From: Macrotrachela quadricornifera
Taxonomy: Eukaryota; Rotifera; Eurotatoria; Philodinida; Philodinidae
DNA length: 64,000 bases
Assembly: GCA_022393335.1 (NCBI GenBank)
Contig: JAJEKB010020939.1
Location: 207,533 to 271,532 of the forward strand
Direction: 5' to 3'
Under the pieces are notes generated by a model, which ran no database searches, was not told where the DNA came from, and saw only the letters and a program-made list of their open reading frames with translations. A program made the translations under genes and the position numbers. Within the stretch, counting starts at the first letter, position 1, and each line of letters starts with the position of its first letter. This document shows, one piece after another, positions 59,045-64,000 of this stretch.

Positions 59045-60207
59045 TATTGAAATATTCAAAGCCAACGTGAGAAAATGAAATATGTCTTACGTCGAACTTT
59101 TTACAAAACTTATTCGAGAGTACTTTTTTAATTTTTATTCTTATTTTCATGGGATGGTAAATTCCAATTCCATGGAAATTCAGATCAAATCAAACGAAAA
59201 TAAAAGATATGTCCATATAGGGCGACTTTTTTGCCCCGTATAAAAGTTTTCAAAATTCCTAGCTAAAAATAATCAGGGCATGACCTTAAGTGAAAAACAG
59301 GAGTCGGTTTCTTTGACACTCAAAAAAAAATTGTCAACCCCTCTAGGAGTTAATGCACGAGAAGGACAACCGATTTACCAATATACGTGCTCAATCGATA
59401 TCGCCGATCGAGATGGGAGTTAGCCCATCTTGTAGAGGACATTTTTTTAGGTATAAATTCAAATTTTTAGCCCTAAAGCTTGAATTTTGGCTGAGATACG
59501 AAATACCGACTGGAAAGCCCCAAAATGCTTTTTTATCAATTTTTGTCTTTTTTAGGTTGTCGGCAACCATCAGTATTTTTAGAATATCTCTTCAACAGAA
59601 TGTGATAGAGACCTGAAATTTTAATCAGAGATAGATCTCGACATGGGGAACATAACCAGCCTATTTAATAAGAGATATGTTGTGAAAAAGTAATATCTTC
59701 ATTTCGAACACTAATCTCAATATAGGCCAAAAAGAGGTCCATCTGGTGAATTCGATTTCTCCCAATCAGCTCGTACGATTTTGCTCAAACTTTGTTTGCA
59801 AAGACTACTATCCTAGTACTACATGTCAATGCAATCAGAATTTTGGGATCTTGAGAGTCGTCCTAAAAATGATGAACCTCAAAATATTGATATTTCTCTG
59901 GTATTATAGAGCAAATGGGACCCGTGTGGTTTTGAGAAAATTCAGAAAGGAAAGACTGTTTGGCCTGAAACTTTCAGCAATTATAGAGAAGAATAATAGT
60001 GATAAGTTCTACAATTTTCAGCCTGATCTGTAAACATTTTGCTTTTTTTCAATAGCTCACTCTTTCGTTATTGTCAATAGTCTCATAGGATGGGGGGTGG
60101 GTTTTATAGCAAAGTAGGCTCCATTTAGAAATCATAAGAAAACATACACTAATTAAATCTAATCACAAATATAATCGATTCTACTATTTATCTAGATCAT
60201 AGTTTTC
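59045..60207. other. Repeat-like intergenic DNA, no supported gene
   Basis: The text resembles old repeats (pieces such as GGCTGAGATACGAAATACC), but no partner copy was aligned. Chance frames at 59353-59616 and 59746-60033. Confidence 0.4.
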
Positions 60208-60447
60208 CTATAATAGTAGTTTTCCTATTGATTTAACCATATAAATACTAGACGATATATAGAACATAGATGATACAGTATAATACTTGACTTGCATACC
60301 TTCAATCTTTATTCTTTCAAAAGACTTCATCTCCATTTTTTCTACGTAAATAGACCTTGGTATGTCCTTCAAAAATGCCCGGACATTAGCCATCCGAATG
60401 CTTGCCTTCTGTATTTTTGTAATACCATACTGATCCTCATAGGTCAT
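60208..60447 (-). CDS. Possible exon fragment, unknown
   Basis: A 79-codon frame starting MTYEDQYGITKIQKAS, with ordinary composition for its first 55 residues and hydrophobic noise after. Its first 20 or so codons also occur, inverted, near 62132 (TATGAGGATCAGTATGG), inside a repeat pair, so it is more likely part of a duplicated element than a gene. Confidence 0.25.
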   Translation of the reverse strand: MTYEDQYGITKIQKASIRMANVRAFLKDIPRSIYVEKMEMKSFERIKIEGMQVKYYTVSSMFYISSSIYMVKSIGKLLL

Positions 60448-62166
60448 TGATATGGGATTTCAGAAAGTGATTCAGTTCGATGTTCAGTATTGAAAGACGT
60501 TGTACTCCTATTTTTTTTTATAATCATTTCTAGTATGATTTAAAAAAATACGGAAGACGGACTTTTTAATCCTTATAGGATAACGTAAATTTCAACGGTA
60601 CGTAAATAATTATAAAATTAAATGTGTTTAATGGATATAGAATATGTTGATATTGTTGAAACGTTTTTGTTTTCGTTCTAGAGAGTTCTAGTAAATTTTT
60701 GTTCAACGATACGCAACATATAAATCTATAACAGTGATTGATAATTGAAGTACTATGTATCTGTAATATAACAAACGTAATTATAAAACTGAAGTGTGGA
60801 AAATATCTTTTTTATAAATGATGATCAGTAATTGTGTATAATGTAGAAAATTGAGATACGGTTGCAGAAAAAATCAATGCATGTTGCCTAATAGAAGTTT
60901 ACTGGTGATGTTCTGAAATTTGTATATTACGAGGATAGACTATGTGTAGTTTCTTTCAAAAATAGAAGGTCTACTTAAAATACTTTTAAGTGATTTTTCT
61001 AAAAGAATTATGGAATAAATGAGGTAAAGAGAACGCAGAGAATAGTAGATGACTTCATCGTCATCATGAAATTCATATTCACAGTCTGATATTGAATCAC
61101 AATAATGTAGATTATCTGAATCAGTTCATGAAAATCGTTTGTTTGTTTTGAGTTGATAATTCACAAGTAGCGCTTGTCTAAAGACTCGCTCAGCTCTTTC
61201 TCGTAGAAATCGCTTTTCTAAACTACCGTCAAGCTATTCATCTATAAAATTCAAAAAGTCGAAGTCAAATTTAAGTTCCTGGACAATAACTGCCTTTGAC
61301 CAAAGCTCATATAAACAAATATTTTTTTGTTAAAAAGCTGTCGTTTATTTAAAAAATTGAGCTTAAAAAAATTTTTAGAAAAAAGGCTTCAGTATTGAAT
61401 TCCTCGATCCCGATTATCATTCGATCAACCCTTATAAAAAATTTTTTGTTTGTAAAAATAAGTGGTCCTTTATCTAAAAAAATCGATTTAAAAAAAAATT
61501 AAAAAGCTGACTTCAGATTTGAATTCCTCAACCCCGGTTACTTTTTGGTCAATCCTTATGTTTTTGGACGCTCTGCGGACATACAAGCAATCAAGCAGAC
61601 AATTCACGTTTGTATGATTCTTCTCTACGAAAAAGAGAACAATTAATTAAAAATAATCAAAAACTGATATCAGATTCGAACTCCTCACCCGCGATTACTC
61701 TCTGGTCAAGTTTTATTGGAAATTTCGTTAAATAATTATTAATTATTAATAAGTTAATAATTCATTAATTAAAACTAACATCAGATTCGAACTCTCCGCC
61801 CTCGACAACCGTTTGGTCAAGCTTTATGGAAAATGCTTTTTCTTTATGTGTACCTTATTCTTCTACTGATCATTGTAGTGCGGACACACAAGCGATCAAT
61901 CAAGCAAGCAGACAATTAATGTTTGATGGACTCTTCTCTGCGAAAAAGACAAAAGAAAAGGAACCAAATTGCAGAGGCGACATGTGAGCAGCATCTGGCT
62001 ACTCTACTACTATCTTTGCATGTGCAATACCAAATGATTATTTGATTTTTTATCAGAAATAAAAAGCAGTAGAATGTCTTCAAATAGTGACATCGAACTG
62101 AATCACTTCCTGAAATCCTATATCAATGACCTATGAGGATCAGTATGGTATTATAAAAATCCAGAA
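60405..62166. repeat. Widely spaced inverted repeat, arms of about 85 nt
   Basis: 60405-60490 pairs with the reverse complement of 62085-62166 with few mismatches (shared ATGACCTATGAGGATCAG and CATCGAACTGAATCACTT). The 1.6-kb interior includes the tandem repeats at 61230-61945. They may be the ends of a larger mobile element. Confidence 0.7.
61230..61945. repeat. Degenerate tandem repeats with a Pol III B-box-like motif
   Basis: Five diverged units start near 61250, 61385, 61507, 61662 and 61767. Each has a TCAGATTCGAACTCC-like core followed by TGGTCAA. On the minus strand the core of the last two reads GAGTTCGAATCTG, close to the tRNA B-box GGTTCGAnTCC, preceded by a TTGACCAAACGG-like block. 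A second motif (AAGCAGACAATT, then CTTCTCTGCGAAAAAG) occurs at 61573-61640 and 61880-61945. No tRNA cloverleaf can be drawn, so a tRNA-derived SINE-like or minisatellite origin is the best guess. Confidence 0.5.
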
Positions 62167-62256
62167 GATTTTTTCATGCATTTCTCGTGTTGGTAGGTCA
62201 TAGAAGTAAGAAAAGTTTATGTTTCGAAATCAGCAAGCGTTTCAACATCTAATGAC

Positions 62257-62742
62257 TTGATGTATCCAAAAGGATACATCCGACCATTGAGGAACACAAA
62301 GTTTTAGAAGACTTTTTTTTCGCCTATCCAAATTGAATATTTTGTAGTTTTTTACATCCATACTTGTAGAGGTAGCTATAGTTTGTCTGTTTGCTCATAT
62401 TTTGCAGACCAAAACTTGAATATTTTGTAGAATGCTCTGGGATTTTCCAGTATGATGGAAAATTAGTTCAGTTTTTCCACGAAATTTCTGTCCATTCTGG
62501 AACATCCTAGAAAGTTTTTGGACATTCTGTACTTTTTAGAGCTAGATTATTACAAAACGTTCAGACACCTTCTAGGATGCTCCTGCATGGCCAGAAATTT
62601 CCTAGAAAAATTGTGATTACGTGTGCAGGTATAGATGTGAAAGAACTACAAAATATTCAATTTGGATAGACGAAAAAAAAAATTTTTTTGTAATTTTTTG
62701 TCCCCTAGTGACCGGATGTATCTAAATGGATACATGTCAATA
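62257..62742. repeat. Inverted repeat with palindromic GGATAC ends
   Basis: 62257-62372 pairs with the reverse complement of 62628-62742 (shared TATCCAAATTGAATATTTTG and ATGTATCC blocks). Each end holds a small palindrome of the form GTATCC-4-GGATAC. A related motif appears again at 63040-63065 without a second arm. An inner inverted pair (around 62455-62520 and 62565-62625) is also visible. Confidence 0.7.
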
Positions 62743-64000
62743 TTTTATTGTTCGCGTCTTGTGAATAATCCGTCTTAGTAATGCAATAGACAATAGGTCT
62801 ATGAAGGAAAATGAATAACTAATTGTTTCGAAGTTAGATTATTTAGAGACATGAGAATAAGATCATTTCCACACGGATGCTGTTTTGGAGCATTAAATGT
62901 GGAACCGGTCAATTTACAAGTGAATTGTTTTTTCCATCTAAATGCATAAATTTGTGCTAAAATGTGTTAACTTAATTATCAAATTGTCAAAAAATATGAT
63001 ACCATCACTACAGGTCAGATTTTCGTAAAATAGTAACTTAATGTATCCGAATGGATGCATCCAACCGGAAAAGGTTAAAGAAACAGTCGTATAGCGATAA
63101 ATATTAGGCTTCAAAAGACATGAATGTTTGTCTCTCCGTTTTGTTCAAACAAATCAGAGTTCAGGTTTAGAAAATATGACGTTCCAAACCACTGAATATG
63201 GTCAGATATCTGTATTCTACTTGATCAAACTCAATCCAAGACAAGGAACTTGAACTTCGCTTGCCATTTACATATGAATCTATATAGGAATATTTCTCCA
63301 AAACACAATCATTGCTAGAGTGGATGTTTGTTTCGTAGCTTTCGTGCAATCAAGGTGATTGAGATATAAGATAATCCAAATGAAAATTATTTTGAATGAT
63401 AATCACATTAAATTGTATTTCAGAAAAGAGTCAGCGAATCCGTAGGATGAGCGCTACCTTGTTATTTATATGCAACCCAATCAAAATATCTAGCACTGAT
63501 GCGTTATGTGTAACAATGCGATCAACTGATCACTTGGAACCTAGTTCAAAACGATCTCAATGTAAACGCAATGTATACCATTGCCAATGTCCGAATTTAC
63601 GAGTTTTACTACATGTTATTTTTAAGGCAAGTTTGCAATGTGTGTTAAAACTCTTAATGTAAAAATATCGTTTGTACTGCTAAAAAGGTCCGATTTCATG
63701 AATTTTAATGCACCCATATATAGAATATGAAAAAATGTTTTGTCTAAAACTGATATAATGAGGTATTAGTGTAAGAAAAACAGCACTGTTAAAACGCTCG
63801 ATTTCAAACATTTTCGACTATGGACAAAGTATCGATTGAAAAAAAATCGTATGAATTGTTGATTTCTCGATAATCAATATTCTCGCTATTTAACTTCAGC
63901 AAGCTGATTGATTGAAATGCAACTACTTTCGCTACACTAATAGATAGAAAAACCTAAAATCAGTTAACTGTAAACGTTTTTATTTTGAGAAATTCGCTCG
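62743..64000. other. Window end, no supported gene
   Basis: Contains the single extra GATGCATCC-type motif near 63050. The frame at 63396-63662 and the small minus-strand frame at 63167-63349 show no motif. A few A/T-rich short repeats only. Confidence 0.45.

Noticed and set aside
61045..61140. Acidic Asp/Glu/Ser-rich minus-strand segment resembling a piggyBac transposase leader
   Set aside because: Too short, and no core domain follows in any frame; acidic low-complexity text alone is not evidence.
1..64000. CRISPR arrays, bacterial operons or riboswitches
   Set aside because: Spliceosomal introns and animal-type genes run throughout; no regularly spaced short direct repeats were seen.

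Overview
The window reads as nuclear DNA of a small invertebrate, most likely a bdelloid rotifer. It is very AT-rich, and its genes are cut by tiny introns (mostly 45-65 nt, GT-AG, with A/T-rich acceptors). The gene families seen (arginine ADP-ribosyltransferase, FG-GAP and NHL beta-propellers, divergent F-box/LRR, orphan rhodopsin-type GPCR, DUF4246) are ones I associate with bdelloids. The host assignment is inference; introns, domains and repeats are read from the sequence.

Layout. 1-13.6 kb is mostly degenerate: a Cdc37 pseudogene split by a small transposon (3.3-4.4 kb, +), a GPCR lacking its last helix (4.8-5.6 kb, -), and several large inverted repeats. 13.7-17.3 kb holds a composite gene, ADP-ribosyltransferase + transmembrane helix + FG-GAP repeats, with coding breaks and an assembly gap. 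20.2-22.5 kb carries two tandem small GTPase genes. 25.4-27.1 kb is an intact five-exon gene for a membrane-anchored six-bladed NHL propeller. 28.9-30.2 kb holds piggyBac-like and LINE remnants. 30.4-32.8 kb is an intact seven-exon metallophosphoesterase gene whose second intron holds a 1.2-kb transposon with a clear target duplication. 34.2-35.9 kb (-) is an F-box protein.

36.5-41.0 kb (-) is the most striking locus. What looks like four separate kinase genes assembles, with every splice phase matching, into one 11-exon gene of about 1237 codons: four tandem tyrosine-kinase-like pseudokinase domains, one per exon, then a proline-rich tail with a C2HC zinc-finger-like motif. Next come a two-exon DUF4246 gene (41.9-43.6 kb, -) and a small intact orphan gene (44.8-45.2 kb, -).

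From 45 kb on, repeats dominate: a pogo-type MITE, a decayed hAT element with a nested foldback, a Cys/His-rich fragment, and a gene end with a homopolymer frame break. At 53.7-57.5 kb (+) there is an intact seven-exon gene for a secreted cysteine-rich protein ending in a Hedgehog-type Hint (Hog) domain. It is followed at once by a 1.5-kb near-perfect palindrome (57.6-59.0 kb) and then by repeat-rich DNA to the end.

The genes do not form a pathway. Shared themes are cell-surface or signalling proteins built by domain shuffling and a remarkable density of inverted repeats. Exon boundaries were worked out by hand from splice sites and reading phase; family names rest on motif recognition, not on a database search.
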